A DNA stretch of 64,000 nt, from the NCBI RefSeq assembly GCF_001050155.1, contig NZ_LFVY01000009.1, positions 124,001 through 188,000 on the forward strand, in the 5' to 3' direction. The first letter of the stretch is position 1. Every line of letters begins with the position of its first letter. This DNA is from Nitratireductor soli. Lineage in GTDB: Bacteria; Pseudomonadota; Alphaproteobacteria; Rhizobiales; Rhizobiaceae. Positions 28,351 to 39,673 of this stretch are shown here, piece by piece. Both the position numbers and the translations under genes were made by a program. The notes under the pieces are model-generated. The model was given only the letters and a program-made list of their open reading frames with translations, was not told where the DNA came from and did not search any database.

Positions 28351-29314
28351 GTCGCGCCCTCCCGGCAAACATGCCCATCACGCCGCCGCGGGCGAACAGC
28401 ACCACGGCCAGCAGGATCAGGCCGAGGAAGAGCTGCCAGTGTTCCGTGATGCCGCCCAGCGCGAACTCGAACAGCACATAGACGATGGCGCCGGCGAGCG
28501 GCCCGGCCAGCCTTCCGACGCCGCCAAGGATGATCAGCACGATCAGCTCGCCCGACATATGCCAGGAGAACATGGAAGGGCTGACGAAGCGGTTGAGATC
28601 GGCAAACAGCGCGCCGGCCACCGCCGTCAGCATGGCGGACAGGATGAAGGCGGCAAGCCGGATGCGGAACGGCGCGATGCCGACGGCGGCAAGGCGCGTC
28701 TCGTTCTGCCGGCCTGCCTGAAGTGCCGCGCCAAAGCGCGAATCGCGGATCAGCGCGAACAGCACGAGGCCCGCCGCGAGAAGCGCGAAGCTGATCAGGA
28801 AAAAGCTCATCGGCGCCAGCGTGTTCAGGCCGGGAAAGCCGTTGCGCACGTAGATCGACAGGCCGTCCTCGCCGCCATAGGCCGGCCAGGAAATGGCGAA
28901 ATAGTAGATCATCTGCGCGAAGGCCAGCGTGATCATGATGAAGTAGACGCCGGACGTCCTGAGCGAGATCAGGCCGATCAGGGCTGCGATGATGCCGGCG
29001 ACGACGGCGCCGGCGAGCCAGATGACGATCATCTGGTTGGTGCCGGGCAGGCCAAACAGCAACGGCTCGCCGTTGAAGGCGTGGGTGGCCAGGATGCCGG
29101 CCGCATAGCCGCCAATGCCGAAGAACGCCGCGTGGCCGAAGGAGACCAGCCCGCCGAGGCCGAGCGCGATGTTGAGCCCGGTGGCGGCCAGTCCGAGAAT
29201 GGCCATGCGGGTGGCGAGCGTGATGTAGAACGGCTCGCCGATCGCCTGGGCGACGAACGGTGCGGCCAGCAGGCCGAGCACGAGAAAGGCGGTGACGATG
29301 GTTTCGCGGCTCAT
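28343..29314 (-). CDS. livM: Branched-chain-type ABC transporter permease LivM
   Basis: A 323-residue permease with about ten helices and the LivM signature (ATGLNIALGLGGLVSFGHAAFFGIGGYAAGI), QNETRLAAVGIAPFRIRLAAFILSAMLTAVAGALFADLNRFV as the ATPase-contact loop region, and GGVGRLAGPLAGAIVYVLFE near the end. livH ends 9 bases upstream. Confidence 0.93.
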   Translation of the reverse strand: MSRETIVTAFLVLGLLAAPFVAQAIGEPFYITLATRMAILGLAATGLNIALGLGGLVSFGHAAFFGIGGYAAGILATHAFNGEPLLFGLPGTNQMIVIWLAGAVVAGIIAALIGLISLRTSGVYFIMITLAFAQMIYYFAISWPAYGGEDGLSIYVRNGFPGLNTLAPMSFFLISFALLAAGLVLFALIRDSRFGAALQAGRQNETRLAAVGIAPFRIRLAAFILSAMLTAVAGALFADLNRFVSPSMFSWHMSGELIVLIILGGVGRLAGPLAGAIVYVLFEFALGGITEHWQLFLGLILLAVVLFARGGVMGMFAGRARHG

Positions 29315-29323
29315 CCCGCCCCC

Positions 29324-30244
29324 TCACGCATTGGCCGCGAACAGGCCGCTCGGCCTGAAGGCGAGGATCAGCGCCATGACGATGTAGATCAGCATCGAGG
29401 CGAGCGCCGCGCCGATGGTGGCGGCGTCGGAAGGCGGCATGAACAGCGCGAAGGCGTGCGGCAGGAGGAAACGGCCAAGCGTTTCCGTCAGGCCGACCAG
29501 GATCGAGCCGATCAGCGCGCCCTTGATCGAGCCGATGCCGCCGATGACGATGACGACGAAGGCGAGGATCAGCACCGGCTCGCCCATGCCCACCTGCACG
29601 GATTGCAATGCGCCGACCATGGCGCCGGCCAGGCCGGCCAGCGCCGCGCCCAGCGCGAAGACCAGCGTGTAGAGCGTGCCGATGTCGATGCCGAGCGCGG
29701 CGATCATCTCGCGGTCGCTTTCGCCGGCGCGGATGCGCATGCCGAGCCGCGTCTTGCCGATCAGCAGATACAGTCCGATGGCGACGGCGATGCCGACGCC
29801 GATGACGGCGAGGCGATAGACCGGATATTGCGCGCCGCCCGGCAGGCGCACCGCACCGGACAGAAGCGCGGGAATGTCGAGATACAGCGGGAACGAACCG
29901 AACACCCAGCGGGTGCCCTCGGAGAAGATCAGGATCAGCGCGAAGGTGGCGAGCACCTGGTCGAGGTGGTTGCGCTCGTAGAGCCTGCGGATGACGAGGA
30001 TTTCGACGACCGCGCCGGCCGCCGCCGCCGCCGCCAGGCTGGCGACGAGGCCGAGCCAGAACGAGCCCGTCGCGGCGGCCACGGTGGCGCAGGCGAAAGC
30101 GCCGACCATGAACAGCGAGCCATGCGCCAGGTTGATGAGCCCCATCACGCCGAAGATCAGCGTCAGCCCGGCCGCCATCAGGAACAGCATGACGCCGAAC
30201 TGAAGGCCGTTGAGGATTTGCTCGATGAAAAGGGCTAGGGACAC
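29324..30244 (-). CDS. livH: Branched-chain-type ABC transporter permease LivH
   Basis: A 306-residue LivH-type permease: LNGLQFGVMLFLMAAGLTLIFGVMGLINLAHGSLFMVGAF at the N-terminus, GMRIRAGESDREMIAALGIDI as the cytoplasmic loop and IVIGGIGSIKGALIGSILVG towards the end. It is the first permease gene after the binding protein, separated by a 229-base spacer that contains an inverted repeat. Confidence 0.93.
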   Translation of the reverse strand: MSLALFIEQILNGLQFGVMLFLMAAGLTLIFGVMGLINLAHGSLFMVGAFACATVAAATGSFWLGLVASLAAAAAAGAVVEILVIRRLYERNHLDQVLATFALILIFSEGTRWVFGSFPLYLDIPALLSGAVRLPGGAQYPVYRLAVIGVGIAVAIGLYLLIGKTRLGMRIRAGESDREMIAALGIDIGTLYTLVFALGAALAGLAGAMVGALQSVQVGMGEPVLILAFVVIVIGGIGSIKGALIGSILVGLTETLGRFLLPHAFALFMPPSDAATIGAALASMLIYIVMALILAFRPSGLFAANA

Positions 30245-30326
30245 TGGGCGTTTCGCAGTCTGGTTTCAGGATGAATGCAATGTGGAGAGAAATCGCTTGT
30301 GGTTTTCTTGCAGGCTTTGCCTGCAA

Positions 30327-30425
30327 CCCCCACCCTCAATCCCTCCCCTCAAGGGGGAGGGAAGAAGGGTAGTGCGCTTCATCATCATCCCCTCCCCCTT
30401 GAGGGGAGGGGTAAGGGGTGGGGGT
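30327..30425. repeat. Long inverted repeat between the binding-protein and livH genes
   Basis: Two arms of about 35 bases (30327-30361 and 30389-30424), C-rich and G-rich, are inverted with a few mismatches (core CCTCCCCTCAAGGGGGAGGG). The pair can fold into a long hairpin in the mRNA. In a binding-protein/permease spacer such a hairpin often lets the binding protein be made in excess. This sequence type is also a dispersed repeat in Rhizobiales. Confidence 0.75.
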
Positions 30426-30473
30426 ACGGCGCCGTCATAGGCGATTTCCCTTCACTGGGAGAAGGGGACCTCC

Positions 30474-31610
30474 TTACATCTTGCACTCGCCCGCGTAGGC
30501 GTCCTTGTGGTCGGTGAAGGCGGTGCCGATGATCTTGTTGGTCAGCGTGTCGCCATCCTTGACCACCTCGCGGACGTAGAAATCCTGGATCGGGTGGTTG
30601 TTGGTGTTGAACGAGAACTTGCCGCGCACCGATTTGAAATCCGCTTCCTTCAGCGCCGCGCGGAAAGCGTCCTTGTCCTTGACGCTGGCCTTGGCCGCCG
30701 CCGCCAGGATCAGGTTCGCCGTATCATAGGCCTGCGCCGCATAGACCGAAGGCAGACGGCCATACTCTTCCTTGAAGCCCGCGACAAAGGCCTTGTTGGC
30801 TTCGTTGTCGAGGTCCTGCGACCAGGAGGCCGTGTTCTTCACGCCGAGCGCCGCATCGCCGATGGCCGGCAGCACGTCCTGGCTGAAGGAGAAGGCGGGG
30901 CCGAGCAGCGGCAGGCCGACGCCCGACTGCGCATATTGCTTGGTGAAGGCGATGCCCATGCCGCCGGGCAGGAAGATGAACACCGAATCGGCGCCGGAGG
31001 CGCGGATCTGAGCGATCTCGGCGGCGTAGTCGGTCTGGCCGAGCTTGGTGTAGACCTCGCCCGCCAGCTCGCCCTTGTAGTAGCGCTTGAAGCCGGTCAG
31101 CGAATCCTTGCCGGCCGGATAGTTGGGCGCCAGGATGAAGGTCTTCTTGTAGTCCTTGTTGGCGGCCTCGCCCATCGCCTCATGGAAATTGTCGTTCTGG
31201 TAGGCGACGTTGAAATAGTTGGCATTGCAACCGGCGCCGGCCAGTGCCGACGGGCCGGCATTGACCGACAGATAGATGATGTCCTGCGCGGTGACGGCCG
31301 GTACCACGGCCATCGCCAGGTTCGACCAGATGATGCCGGTCATCAGGTCGACCTTGTCGCTCTGCACCATCTTGTCGGCGATCTGCACGGCCAGTTCCGG
31401 CTTCTGCGCGTCGTCCTCGGTGACGACTTCGATCTCCTTGTTGCCCGACTGCTTGACGGCCAGCATGAAGCCGTCGCGCGCATCGATGCCGAGGCCGGCG
31501 CCGCCGCCCGACAAGGTGGTGATCATGCCGATCTTGACCGGCTCGGCAAAGGCGTTGCCGGCAAGGCCGGCCGATAGCGCCAGGATACTGGCGGCAAGCA
31601 ATTTCTTCAT
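30474..31610 (-). CDS. Periplasmic binding protein of the Liv-type importer
   Basis: The 378-residue type I periplasmic binding protein (Peripla_BP_6) has a signal peptide (MKKLLAASILALSAGLAGNAFA) and begins EPVKIGMITTLSGGGAGLGIDARDGF. It has the usual two-lobe pattern (DDAQKPELAVQIADKMVQSDKVDLMTGI; NVAYQNDNFHEAMGEAA). Its relatives include binding proteins for aromatic acids as well as branched-chain amino acids. It lies 53 bases after kynA in the same direction, which favours tryptophan, kynurenine, anthranilate or a related aromatic as ligand. The ligand is inferred from context only. Confidence 0.88.
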   Translation of the reverse strand: MKKLLAASILALSAGLAGNAFAEPVKIGMITTLSGGGAGLGIDARDGFMLAVKQSGNKEIEVVTEDDAQKPELAVQIADKMVQSDKVDLMTGIIWSNLAMAVVPAVTAQDIIYLSVNAGPSALAGAGCNANYFNVAYQNDNFHEAMGEAANKDYKKTFILAPNYPAGKDSLTGFKRYYKGELAGEVYTKLGQTDYAAEIAQIRASGADSVFIFLPGGMGIAFTKQYAQSGVGLPLLGPAFSFSQDVLPAIGDAALGVKNTASWSQDLDNEANKAFVAGFKEEYGRLPSVYAAQAYDTANLILAAAAKASVKDKDAFRAALKEADFKSVRGKFSFNTNNHPIQDFYVREVVKDGDTLTNKIIGTAFTDHKDAYAGECKM

Positions 31611-31663
31611 GATGGTCTCCCTTGTTCCCTTTTTGATTGGTCCTGCTCAACCCGGCAGTCAGG

Positions 31664-32497
31664 CTACATGTCCGTGCGCACCCGCCAAAGTTCGGGGAAT
31701 AGTTCCACATCCAGCATCTTGCGCAAATAGGAAACGCCGGATGTGCCGCCGGTTCCCCGCTTCAGGCCGATGATGCGTTCCACCGTGGTAACGTGGTTGA
31801 AGCGCCAACGGCGGAAATAATCCTCGAAGTCGATCAGCTTCTCGGCCAGTTCGTAGAGCGCCCAATGCCTGTCCGGATCGGCGTAGACGGCCTTCCAGGC
31901 CGCCTGCACCCGGTCGTCCGGCTCGCGGCGCTCGCGCCATGAGGTGCGCGCGGCATCGGCGCCGATGTCGAACCCCTGGCGCGCCAGCAGCCGCAGCGCC
32001 TCGTCGTAGAGGCTGGGTTCGGCCAGGATGTCTTCGAGCCGGGCGGTGATCTCCGGCTTGTCGGAATGCGGCTTCAGCATGGAAAGGTTGCGGTTGCCGG
32101 CGAGGAACTCGATCGACCGGTACTGCCATGACTGGAAGCCGGAGGACTGGCCGAGCGCGTCGCGAAAGGTCGAGTACTCGCTCGGCGTCATGGTGCGCAG
32201 CACGTCCCAGGCGCTGTTCAACTGCTCGAAGATGCGCGCCACGCGGGTCAGCATCTTGAAGGCCGGGCGCAGCCGGTCCTCGGCGATCGCCGCCTTGGCC
32301 GAGCGGATCTCGGCGATCGCCAGCATCATCCACAATTCGGAGGTCTGGTGCTGGATGATGAACAGGAGTTCGTCGCGCGCCGTCGACAGCGGCTTTTGCG
32401 CGTCGAGAATCTTGTCCAGATGCAGATAGTCGCTGTAGGACATGGGCGGCTTGATGTCGGCCGCCTTGTCGTCATCGAGATCCCGTTCGGCGCTCAT
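31664..32497 (-). CDS. kynA: Tryptophan 2,3-dioxygenase
   Basis: KynA is the haem enzyme that opens the indole ring of L-tryptophan to N-formylkynurenine. The 277-residue protein carries the TDO landmarks: [53 protein letters not shown] (substrate and tetramer contacts) and [35 protein letters not shown], including the haem-ligating His in RFNHVTTV. It overlaps the CoA-ligase stop codon by 4 bases, so it is translationally coupled to the aromatic-CoA operon. Confidence 0.96.
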   Translation of the reverse strand: MSAERDLDDDKAADIKPPMSYSDYLHLDKILDAQKPLSTARDELLFIIQHQTSELWMMLAIAEIRSAKAAIAEDRLRPAFKMLTRVARIFEQLNSAWDVLRTMTPSEYSTFRDALGQSSGFQSWQYRSIEFLAGNRNLSMLKPHSDKPEITARLEDILAEPSLYDEALRLLARQGFDIGADAARTSWRERREPDDRVQAAWKAVYADPDRHWALYELAEKLIDFEDYFRRWRFNHVTTVERIIGLKRGTGGTSGVSYLRKMLDVELFPELWRVRTDM

Positions 32498-34119
32498 GCT
32501 TCGTCGCCCTCTCTCAAGCGGAATCGCTGGATCTTGCCCGTTTGCGTTTTTGGCAGCGTATCGATGAACTTCACCGAGCGCGGATATTTGTAAGGGGCGA
32601 TGACAGCCTTCACATGATCCTGCAGGCGCTTGACGGCGGCGGCGTCGCGCGCCACGCCCTCAGCCAGCACCACATAGGCCTCGACGATCTGGCCGCGTTC
32701 CTCGCTGGCCGCGCCGATCACCGCGCATTCCACCACTTCGGCATGGGACAGGAGCGCCGCCTCCACCTCGGGGCCGGCAATGTTGTAGCCGGCCGAGACG
32801 ATCATGTCGTCGGAGCGGGCGGCGAAATGCAAATGGCCGTCCTCATCCTGGAAGAAGGAATCGCCGGTCAGGTTCCAGCCGTCGCGCACATAGTCCTTCT
32901 GGCGCTCGTCGGCCAGGTAGCGGCAGCCCGTCGGCCCGCGCACCGCCAGCCGGCCGGTCTCGCCGCGCGGCAGCTCGTTCATATCGTCATCGACGATCTT
33001 CGCCTCGTAGCCCGTCACCGGGCGGCCGGTGGTGGCGGGGTGCATGTCGTCGAAGCGGTTGGAGATGAAGATGTGCAGCATCTCGGTGGCGCCGATGCCG
33101 TCGAGGATCGGCTTGCCGGTCTTTTTCGTCCATTCCTCGAACACCGGCCCCGGCAGGGTTTCGCCGGCCGACACGGCGACGCGCAGCGACGAAAGGTCGG
33201 CGCCCTCGTCCATCGCCGCCATCATGGCGCGGTAGGCGGTCGGCGCGGTGAAGCTGATTGTGGCGCGGTATTTCTCGATGATCTCGATCATGTTCGGCGG
33301 CGTGGCGCTTTCGAGCAGCGTCGCGGCGGCGCCGAAGCGCAGCGGGAAGATCGCCAGCCCGCCAAGGCCGAAGGTGAAGGCGAGCGGCGGCGAGCCGACG
33401 AACACGTCGTCCGGCGTTACCTGCAGGACTTCCCTGGCGTAACCGTCGGCGATGATCAGAAGGTCGCGATGGAAATGCATCGTCGCCTTGGGGATGCCGG
33501 TCGTGCCGGAGGTGAACCCCAGCAGCGCGACATCGTCGCGGCCGGTTTTCACGGCTTCGAACTGCACGGGCTTGTCGAGGGCGATGCGGTCGAGCTCGGC
33601 GTCGAAATTGGCCGTCCCGTCGAAACCGACCACCTGCTTCAGGAAGCGGCTTTCCTTGGCGCAGGCCACCAACTCGTCCTTGATGCGCGTGTCGCACAGG
33701 GCCAGCGTGATTTCCGCCTTGTCGACGATCTTGGCCAGTTCGCCGGCGCGCAGCATCGGCATGGTGTTGACGACGACGGCGCCCGCCTTGGTGGCGGCCA
33801 GCCAGCAGGCGACCATGGCCGGGTTGTTGGCCGAGCGGATGAGGATGCGGTTGCCGGGCTTGACGCCATAATCCTCGACCAGCGCATGGGCGAGGCGGCT
33901 GGTCCAGTCGGCCAGTTCCTTGTAGGTGCGCCGCCGGCCATTGCCGATCAGCGCCACACGGTCGCCGAAGCCGCGCTCGACCAGACGGTCGGAGAGTTCG
34001 ACGCCGGCGTTCAGGTATTCGGGATAGTCGAAGCCTTCGAGCAGGAATTCTGGCCACTGATCCTCGGGCGGGAGGTTGTCCCGCGCGAATGTGTCCGTAT
34101 GGCCGGTCGGTCCGAGCAT
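32494..34119 (-). CDS. Aryl-CoA ligase, probably 2-aminobenzoate-CoA ligase
   Basis: A 541-residue AMP-forming acyl-CoA synthetase of the benzoate-CoA ligase group. Motifs are the P-loop [18 protein letters not shown] (~180), [40 protein letters not shown] (A5), [18 protein letters not shown] and the hinge [19 protein letters not shown], with a C-terminal Lys in [11 protein letters not shown] for adenylation. With kynA and the 2-aminobenzoyl-CoA oxygenase in the same operon, anthranilate is the most likely substrate; benzoate or salicylate are alternatives. It is 10 bases after the acyl-CoA dehydrogenase gene. Confidence 0.88.
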   Translation of the reverse strand: MLGPTGHTDTFARDNLPPEDQWPEFLLEGFDYPEYLNAGVELSDRLVERGFGDRVALIGNGRRRTYKELADWTSRLAHALVEDYGVKPGNRILIRSANNPAMVACWLAATKAGAVVVNTMPMLRAGELAKIVDKAEITLALCDTRIKDELVACAKESRFLKQVVGFDGTANFDAELDRIALDKPVQFEAVKTGRDDVALLGFTSGTTGIPKATMHFHRDLLIIADGYAREVLQVTPDDVFVGSPPLAFTFGLGGLAIFPLRFGAAATLLESATPPNMIEIIEKYRATISFTAPTAYRAMMAAMDEGADLSSLRVAVSAGETLPGPVFEEWTKKTGKPILDGIGATEMLHIFISNRFDDMHPATTGRPVTGYEAKIVDDDMNELPRGETGRLAVRGPTGCRYLADERQKDYVRDGWNLTGDSFFQDEDGHLHFAARSDDMIVSAGYNIAGPEVEAALLSHAEVVECAVIGAASEERGQIVEAYVVLAEGVARDAAAVKRLQDHVKAVIAPYKYPRSVKFIDTLPKTQTGKIQRFRLREGDEA

Positions 34120-34129
34120 GTGTTCACCC

Positions 34130-35272
34130 TCATTTTATCGTTTGCCGTGCGATGACGACTTTCTGGACGTCTGACGCGCCCTCGTAGATGCGGAGCGCCC
34201 GGATCTCCCGGTACAGGCTCTCCACGATGTGCCCGCGGCGGACGCCGTCGCCGCCATGGATCTGCACCGCCTTGTCGATCACTTCCTGCGCCTTGTCGGT
34301 GGCGAAGAGCTTGGCCATCGCCGCCTCGCGCGTCACCCGCGGCGCGCCCATGTCCTTGGTCCAGGCGGCGCGGTAGATGAGTAATGCCGCGGCATCCACG
34401 TCGAGCGCCATGTCGGCGATGTGGCCCTGCACCATCTGCAGGTCGGCGAGCGGTGCGCCGAAAAGCCGGCGGCTCGCGGCGCGGTCGATGGTCTCGTCCA
34501 AGGCCCGGCGGGCAAAGCCGAGGGCCGCGGCGCCGACCGTCGAGCGGAACACGTCGAGCACCGACATGGCGATCCTGAAGCCGTCGCCCGGCTTGCCGAT
34601 CATGGCCGATGCCGGCACGCGCACATCGTCGAAGGACAGCCGGGCCAGCGGATGCGGGGCGATCACGTCGATGCGTTCGGCGACATTCAGGCCCGGCGTG
34701 TCGGCCGGCACCAGGAAGGCGGAAATCCCCTTCGCGCCGGGCGCTTCGCCGGTGCGCGCAAACACGGTGTAGAGATCGGCGATGCCGCCATTGGAAATCC
34801 AGGTCTTCTCGCCCGACAGCACATAGTCGCCGCCGTCACGCGTGGCGGCCATGTCCATATTGGCGACGTCGGAGCCGGAACGCGGCTCGGACAGGGCAAA
34901 GGCCGACAGTGCCTTGCCGTCGCGCGTCCGGTCGAGCCATGTCTGCTGCTCGGGCGTGCCGAAGAAGCTGATCGCACCGGTGCCGAGGCCCTGCATGGCG
35001 AAGGCGAAATCGGCCAGCCCGTCATGGCGGGCCAGCGTTTCGCGGGTGATGCACAGCGTGCGCACGTCGAGCGGGCCGGGGTTGGCCGTGTCGAGCGCGG
35101 TGGGTTTCAGCAGGCCGGCATCGCCGAGCCGTGCGACGAGATCGCGGCAGGCGGCATCGACATCGCTGTGATCGACGGGGAGGTTGGCTGCGCACCAGGC
35201 TTCCAGCTTTTGCGCCCAGTCGCGGTGGCGCTGCTCGAAGAAGGGCCAGTCGAGGAAGGAGCGGTCAGGCAT
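34130..35272 (-). CDS. Acyl-CoA dehydrogenase
   Basis: A 380-residue FAD enzyme of the acyl-CoA dehydrogenase family: substrate/FAD segment [64 protein letters not shown], and [23 protein letters not shown] at the C-terminus, with the catalytic Glu of YEG in place. It probably acts in the beta-oxidation-like part after ring reduction. Its start codon overlaps the hydratase stop by one base. Confidence 0.92.
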   Translation of the reverse strand: MPDRSFLDWPFFEQRHRDWAQKLEAWCAANLPVDHSDVDAACRDLVARLGDAGLLKPTALDTANPGPLDVRTLCITRETLARHDGLADFAFAMQGLGTGAISFFGTPEQQTWLDRTRDGKALSAFALSEPRSGSDVANMDMAATRDGGDYVLSGEKTWISNGGIADLYTVFARTGEAPGAKGISAFLVPADTPGLNVAERIDVIAPHPLARLSFDDVRVPASAMIGKPGDGFRIAMSVLDVFRSTVGAAALGFARRALDETIDRAASRRLFGAPLADLQMVQGHIADMALDVDAAALLIYRAAWTKDMGAPRVTREAAMAKLFATDKAQEVIDKAVQIHGGDGVRRGHIVESLYREIRALRIYEGASDVQKVVIARQTIK

Positions 35273-36084
35273 CAGTTTCCCTCGAACACCGGTTTTTCCT
35301 TCGCCACGAAGGCGTTGTAGGCGCGTTCGAAATCCCTGGTCTGCATGCAGATTGCCTGCGCCTGCGCCTCGGCCTCGATGGCCTGCTCAAGCCCCATCGA
35401 CCATTCATGGTTGAGCTGGGTCTTGGTGATGCCATGGGCGAAGGTCGGGCCGGCGGCGATGCGGCCGGCCATGCCGAGCGCTTCGGCTTCCAGAGCCTCG
35501 GCTGAAACGAGGCGGTTGTAGAACCCCCAGCGTTCGCCTTCCTCGGCGCTCATGGAGCGGCCAGTGTAAAGCAGTTCGGCGGCGCGGCCCTGGCCGATGA
35601 TGCGCGGCAGGATTGCGCAGGCGCCCATGTCGCAGCCGGCGAGGCCGACGCGGGTGAAGAGAAAGGCCGTCTTGGCCTCAGGGGTCGCCAGCCGCAGATC
35701 GGCTGCCATGGCGATGATGGCGCCGGCGCCGACCGCCACGCCGTCGACGGCGGCGATGATCGGCTTGCTGCAGGCGATCATCGCCTTGACCAGATCGCCG
35801 GTCATGCGGGTGAAGGCCAGAAGGCCCTTCATGTCCATCCTGACCAGCGGGCCGATGATGTCGTGGACGTCGCCGCCCGAGCAGAAATTGCCGCCATTGG
35901 GCAGGAACACCACGGCATCCACATCGTCGGCATAGGGCAGGGCGCGAAACATGTCGCGCAGCTCGGCATAGGATTCGAAGGTCAGCGGATTCTTGCGGTC
36001 GGGCCGGTCGAGCTGGACCACGGCGACGCTGCCCTCCATGCGCCAGATGAAATGTTGCGGTTTCAGACCCGCCATGGCGCTCAT
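35272..36084 (-). CDS. Enoyl-CoA hydratase/isomerase family protein
   Basis: A 270-residue crotonase-fold protein: oxyanion-hole segment [19 protein letters not shown] and [58 protein letters not shown]. The residue at the second catalytic position lies in GCDMGA, where classical hydratases have Glu, so the exact reaction (hydration, isomerisation or ring hydrolysis) is uncertain. It overlaps the MarR stop by 4 bases. Confidence 0.88.
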   Translation of the reverse strand: MSAMAGLKPQHFIWRMEGSVAVVQLDRPDRKNPLTFESYAELRDMFRALPYADDVDAVVFLPNGGNFCSGGDVHDIIGPLVRMDMKGLLAFTRMTGDLVKAMIACSKPIIAAVDGVAVGAGAIIAMAADLRLATPEAKTAFLFTRVGLAGCDMGACAILPRIIGQGRAAELLYTGRSMSAEEGERWGFYNRLVSAEALEAEALGMAGRIAAGPTFAHGITKTQLNHEWSMGLEQAIEAEAQAQAICMQTRDFERAYNAFVAKEKPVFEGN

Positions 36085-36557
36085 GCCTCGCCCTCCCAGT
36101 TGCTTTCGAACGTCTTCAGCGTTGCCGCCAGAGCCCTGGCCTCGTCCTCGGGCAGGCCGGCGAGCAGTTCGTCGACCCAGCGCTCATGCGCCTCGGCCAT
36201 GGCGGCGAATGCTTCCTTGCCGGCGGGTGTCAGCTTGACGATGGAGGTGCGGCGGTCGCCGTCCCGTTTCGAGCGGCTGGCCATGCCGTCATTGACCAGG
36301 CGCTCGACAATGCCGGTGACGTTGCCGTTGGACACCAGCAGGAAACTGGAAATGTCGCTCATCGCCATGCCCTCGGGAGCGCGGTCGAGCGCCGACAGGA
36401 CATCGAAGCGCGGCAAGGTGGTGTCGAAGCGCGCCTTCAGCCGCTCGCGCAGCACGGCCTCGATCAGGCGCGAGGCGCGCAGAAGCCGGATCCACAGGCG
36501 CAGCCGTTCCTTGGTGGGAGCACCTGAACGAACGGATGTCAGGGGAGCGCTTACCAT
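36081..36557 (-). CDS. MarR-family transcriptional regulator
   Basis: A 158-residue winged-helix protein: [80 protein letters not shown] is a full MarR DNA-binding domain with the R-D-G-D-R-R wing. It is embedded in the operon, overlapping the SDR gene by 7 and the hydratase by 4 bases, so it probably controls these genes. An aryl-CoA or the aromatic acid is the likely effector (inference). A candidate operator lies at 39674-39703. Confidence 0.92.
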   Translation of the reverse strand: MVSAPLTSVRSGAPTKERLRLWIRLLRASRLIEAVLRERLKARFDTTLPRFDVLSALDRAPEGMAMSDISSFLLVSNGNVTGIVERLVNDGMASRSKRDGDRRTSIVKLTPAGKEAFAAMAEAHERWVDELLAGLPEDEARALAATLKTFESNWEGEA

Positions 36558-37312
36558 GTTTCACCTCCGGAGATGGAAATCGACTGGCCGGTGACCGACA
36601 TGGCCTCGGGACTGATGAGCCAAAGCGCCGCCGCCGCCACTTCCTTCGGCTGCACCAGCCGGCCATGCGGATTGGCATCGACAAAGCCCTTGCGGGCCTC
36701 CGCATGGCTGCGTCCGGTCTTCTCGACCACGCGCTCGATCGATTCCTCCAGCATGTCCGTCTCGACATAACCGGGGCAGATGGCATTGACGGTGACGCCG
36801 GTCTTGACCAGTTCGGCCGACAGGGCGCGCATCAGGCCGATGACGCCGTGCTTGGAAGCGACGTAGGGCGCCACATAGGCATAGCCCTTGAGGCCGGCGA
36901 CCGAGGCGATGAAGACGATGCGTCCGCTGCCGCGTTTGGCCATCGGCGACAGCGCCGGCTTCACGGTCAGGAAGGCGCCGGTCATGTTGACGTTGACGAT
37001 CCTGTTCCAGTCTTCGAGCGATGTCTTGTGGGCCGGCGCGCTGGAGGCGATGCCGGCATTGGCAATGACGATGTCGAATGGCCCGCGCGCCGCTTCCGCG
37101 CTCTCGTAGAGCGCCTGCATGGAGGCTTCGTCGGTCACGTCGGCGGTCATGGCGTGGATGCGCGCATGGCCGTTGGCCACCTTTTCCAGGGGTTCGGCGC
37201 GGCGGCCGCAAATGGTGACGTCGATGCCGGCTTCCGCCAGCGCCAGGGCGATCGCCGCGCCGACGCCCGAGCCGCCGCCGGTGACGAGAGCGTGGCGGGA
37301 GGCGGTCATCAC
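36551..37312 (-). CDS. Short-chain dehydrogenase/reductase (3-hydroxyacyl-CoA dehydrogenase-like)
   Basis: A 253-residue Rossmann-fold SDR: cofactor loop [27 protein letters not shown], catalytic Ser in [28 protein letters not shown] (Ser, Tyr-x-x-x-Lys present as YVASK) and CPGYVETDM. Probably NAD-dependent, oxidising a hydroxyacyl-CoA (or alicyclic hydroxy-CoA) intermediate of the anthraniloyl-CoA pathway. It starts inside the stop codon of the oxygenase gene (4-base overlap). Confidence 0.92.
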   Translation of the reverse strand: MMTASRHALVTGGGSGVGAAIALALAEAGIDVTICGRRAEPLEKVANGHARIHAMTADVTDEASMQALYESAEAARGPFDIVIANAGIASSAPAHKTSLEDWNRIVNVNMTGAFLTVKPALSPMAKRGSGRIVFIASVAGLKGYAYVAPYVASKHGVIGLMRALSAELVKTGVTVNAICPGYVETDMLEESIERVVEKTGRSHAEARKGFVDANPHGRLVQPKEVAAAALWLISPEAMSVTGQSISISGGETW

Positions 37313-39600
37313 ACCTTCCCCGTCATCTGATCGGCGCGCTCGGCAAGCCGGTAAGCCTGGTCGCGGCCCGGCAGATAGGGATCAGGCCAGGCGACACCCT
37401 TGTCGCACAGGGTCACCGCCGCATGCAGCGTCCAGTAGGGATCGGCCAGATGCGGGCGGGCCAGGCAGACGAGATCGGCGCGGCCGGCCATCAGGATCGA
37501 ATTGACGTGGTCCGGCTCGTAGATGTTGCCGACGGCGATCGTTGCCATGCCCGTCTCGTTGCGGATGCGGTCGGAAAACGGCGTCTGAAACATGCGGCCA
37601 TAGACCGGCCTGGCCTCTTTCGTCGTCTGGCCGGCCGAGACGTCGCAGATGTCGACGCCGGCTTGCTGCAACAGGCGGGCGATCTCGACGGCTTCGGCCG
37701 GCGTCACGCCCGCGTCGCCGACCCAGTCATTGGCCGAGATGCGCACGGAGATCGGCTTGTCGTCGGGCCATGCGGCGCGCACGGCGTGGAAGATCTCCAG
37801 CGGATAGCGCATGCGGTTTTCCAGGCTGCCGCCATACTCGTCCTGGCGCCGGTTGGTCAGCGGCGAGATGAAGGAGGAGAGCAGATAGCCGTGGGCACAG
37901 TGCAGTTCCAGCATGTGGAAGCCGCAGCGCTCGGCCATTTCGACAGAGGCGACGAACTGGTCGCGCACCATGTCCATGTCGGCGCGGTCCATCGCCTTCG
38001 GCGTCTGGTTCCTGTCCGACCAGGCGACCGCTGAAGCGGCCAGCAGGGGCCAGTTGTCGTTGGCCAGCGGCGCGTCCATCTCCTCCCAGCCGAGCTGGGT
38101 CGAGCCCTTGGGGCCTGAATGGCCGATCTGCGCGCAGATCTTGGCATCCGTCTCATTATGGACGAAGTCGACGATGCGCTTCCAGGCCGTTTCGTGCTCG
38201 GGCTTGTAGAAGCCGGGGCAGCCGGGGGTGATGCGGCCTTCCGGGCTGACGCAGGTCATCTCGATGTAGACGAGGCCGGCGCCGCCCTTGGCGCGCTCGC
38301 AGTAGTGAACGAAATGCCAGTCGGTCGGTGCGCCGTCGACGGCCTTGTACTGGGCCATGGGCGAGACGACGATGCGGTTCTTCAGCGTCAGGCCGCGCAG
38401 CTTGTAGGGGGCGAACATCGGTGCGCGCCCGACATTGGAATCGGCGCCCGCCTGATGCTGGAACCAGGCTTCGGCGCCAGACAGCCATTCGGCGTCGCGC
38501 AGGCGCAGATTCTCGTGGCTGATGCGCTGCGAGCGGGTGAGCAGCGAATAGTTGAACTGGACGGGATCGAGATCGAGGTAGCGCTCCACCTCCTCGAACC
38601 ATTCGAGCGAGTTGCGCGCAGCCGATTGCAGGCGCAGCACCTCGAGCCGCCGGGCATCCTCGTATTTCTCGAAGGCCTCTTGCAGCGTCGGCTCGGTGTG
38701 GACGTATTCGGCCAGCGCGATGGCGCTTTCGAGCGCCAGCTTGGTGCCGGAGCCGATGGAGAAATGGGCGCTTGCCGCCGCGTCGCCCATCAGCGCCAGA
38801 TTCTCGTGCGACCAGCGCTCGCAAAGCACGCGCGGGAAGTTGATCCAGGCCGAACCGCGAATGTGGTTGGCATTGGTCATCAGCGCGTGGCCGCCGAGAT
38901 GGTTCTTGAAGATCCGCTCGCAGACGGCGATGGATTCCTGCTGGCTCATCGCGCCGAAGCCGAACTTGTCCCAGGTTTCCTGGCTGCATTCGACGATGAA
39001 GGTCGCCGTTTCGTCATCGAACTGGTAGGCGTGCGCCCAGACCAAGCCGTGTTCCGTCTTCTCGAAGATGAAGGTGAAGGCGTCGTCGAATTTCTGATGG
39101 GTGCCGAGCCAGACGAACTTGCACTTGCGCATGTCGATGTCGGGCTTGAACACCTCGGCGAATGTGCCGCGCGCCCTGGAGTTCAGCCCGTCGGCGGCCA
39201 GGACCAGATCGTTTTGCGCCATGAAGGGGCGCGGATCGTCGATTTCGGTTTCGAAGGCGAGATTGACGCCCAGCTCGCGAGCGCGCTCCTGCAACAGAAC
39301 CAGCAGCCGCTTACGGCCGATGCCGCAAAAGCCATGGCCGGTGGACAGGGTGCGCACGCCCTTGTGGATGACGGCGATGTCGTCCCAATAGGCGAAATGC
39401 TGGCGGATGCGCTCGGCGCTGACGGGGTCGTTTTCGGCGAGGTTGTCGAGCGTCTCGTCGGACAGCACCACGCCCCAGCCGAACGTGTCGTCGGGCTTGT
39501 TGCGCTCATAGACGGTGACGTCGTGCGCGGCATCGCGCAGCTTCATCGAGATTGCGAAATAGAGGCCCGCAGGACCCCCGCCGAGAATTGCGACTTTCAT
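37309..39600 (-). CDS. 2-aminobenzoyl-CoA monooxygenase/reductase (salicylyl-CoA 5-hydroxylase-type bifunctional flavoprotein)
   Basis: This 763-residue fusion is the signature enzyme of the cluster. Residues 1-~380 are an FAD aromatic monooxygenase ([50 protein letters not shown]). From ~400 to the end is an old-yellow-enzyme FMN domain ([67 protein letters not shown]). The same architecture in Azoarcus hydroxylates and then reduces 2-aminobenzoyl-CoA, dearomatising the ring; salicylyl-CoA 5-hydroxylase is the close alternative. The start at 39600 removes an upstream extension without similarity. It is the first gene of the operon. Confidence 0.93.
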   Translation of the reverse strand: MKVAILGGGPAGLYFAISMKLRDAAHDVTVYERNKPDDTFGWGVVLSDETLDNLAENDPVSAERIRQHFAYWDDIAVIHKGVRTLSTGHGFCGIGRKRLLVLLQERARELGVNLAFETEIDDPRPFMAQNDLVLAADGLNSRARGTFAEVFKPDIDMRKCKFVWLGTHQKFDDAFTFIFEKTEHGLVWAHAYQFDDETATFIVECSQETWDKFGFGAMSQQESIAVCERIFKNHLGGHALMTNANHIRGSAWINFPRVLCERWSHENLALMGDAAASAHFSIGSGTKLALESAIALAEYVHTEPTLQEAFEKYEDARRLEVLRLQSAARNSLEWFEEVERYLDLDPVQFNYSLLTRSQRISHENLRLRDAEWLSGAEAWFQHQAGADSNVGRAPMFAPYKLRGLTLKNRIVVSPMAQYKAVDGAPTDWHFVHYCERAKGGAGLVYIEMTCVSPEGRITPGCPGFYKPEHETAWKRIVDFVHNETDAKICAQIGHSGPKGSTQLGWEEMDAPLANDNWPLLAASAVAWSDRNQTPKAMDRADMDMVRDQFVASVEMAERCGFHMLELHCAHGYLLSSFISPLTNRRQDEYGGSLENRMRYPLEIFHAVRAAWPDDKPISVRISANDWVGDAGVTPAEAVEIARLLQQAGVDICDVSAGQTTKEARPVYGRMFQTPFSDRIRNETGMATIAVGNIYEPDHVNSILMAGRADLVCLARPHLADPYWTLHAAVTLCDKGVAWPDPYLPGRDQAYRLAERADQMTGKV

Positions 39601-39673
39601 GCTCGCGCTCCATCCTCCCAGGATCGCCCTTCGCCTGGCTGTCAGTGAGAGAGCATTGCACCGGCGGCGAGAC

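Noticed and set aside
28271-30238. 655-codon open frame opposite livM/livH
   Set aside because: Charged, repetitive translation without any domain; both Liv permeases are clear on the other strand.
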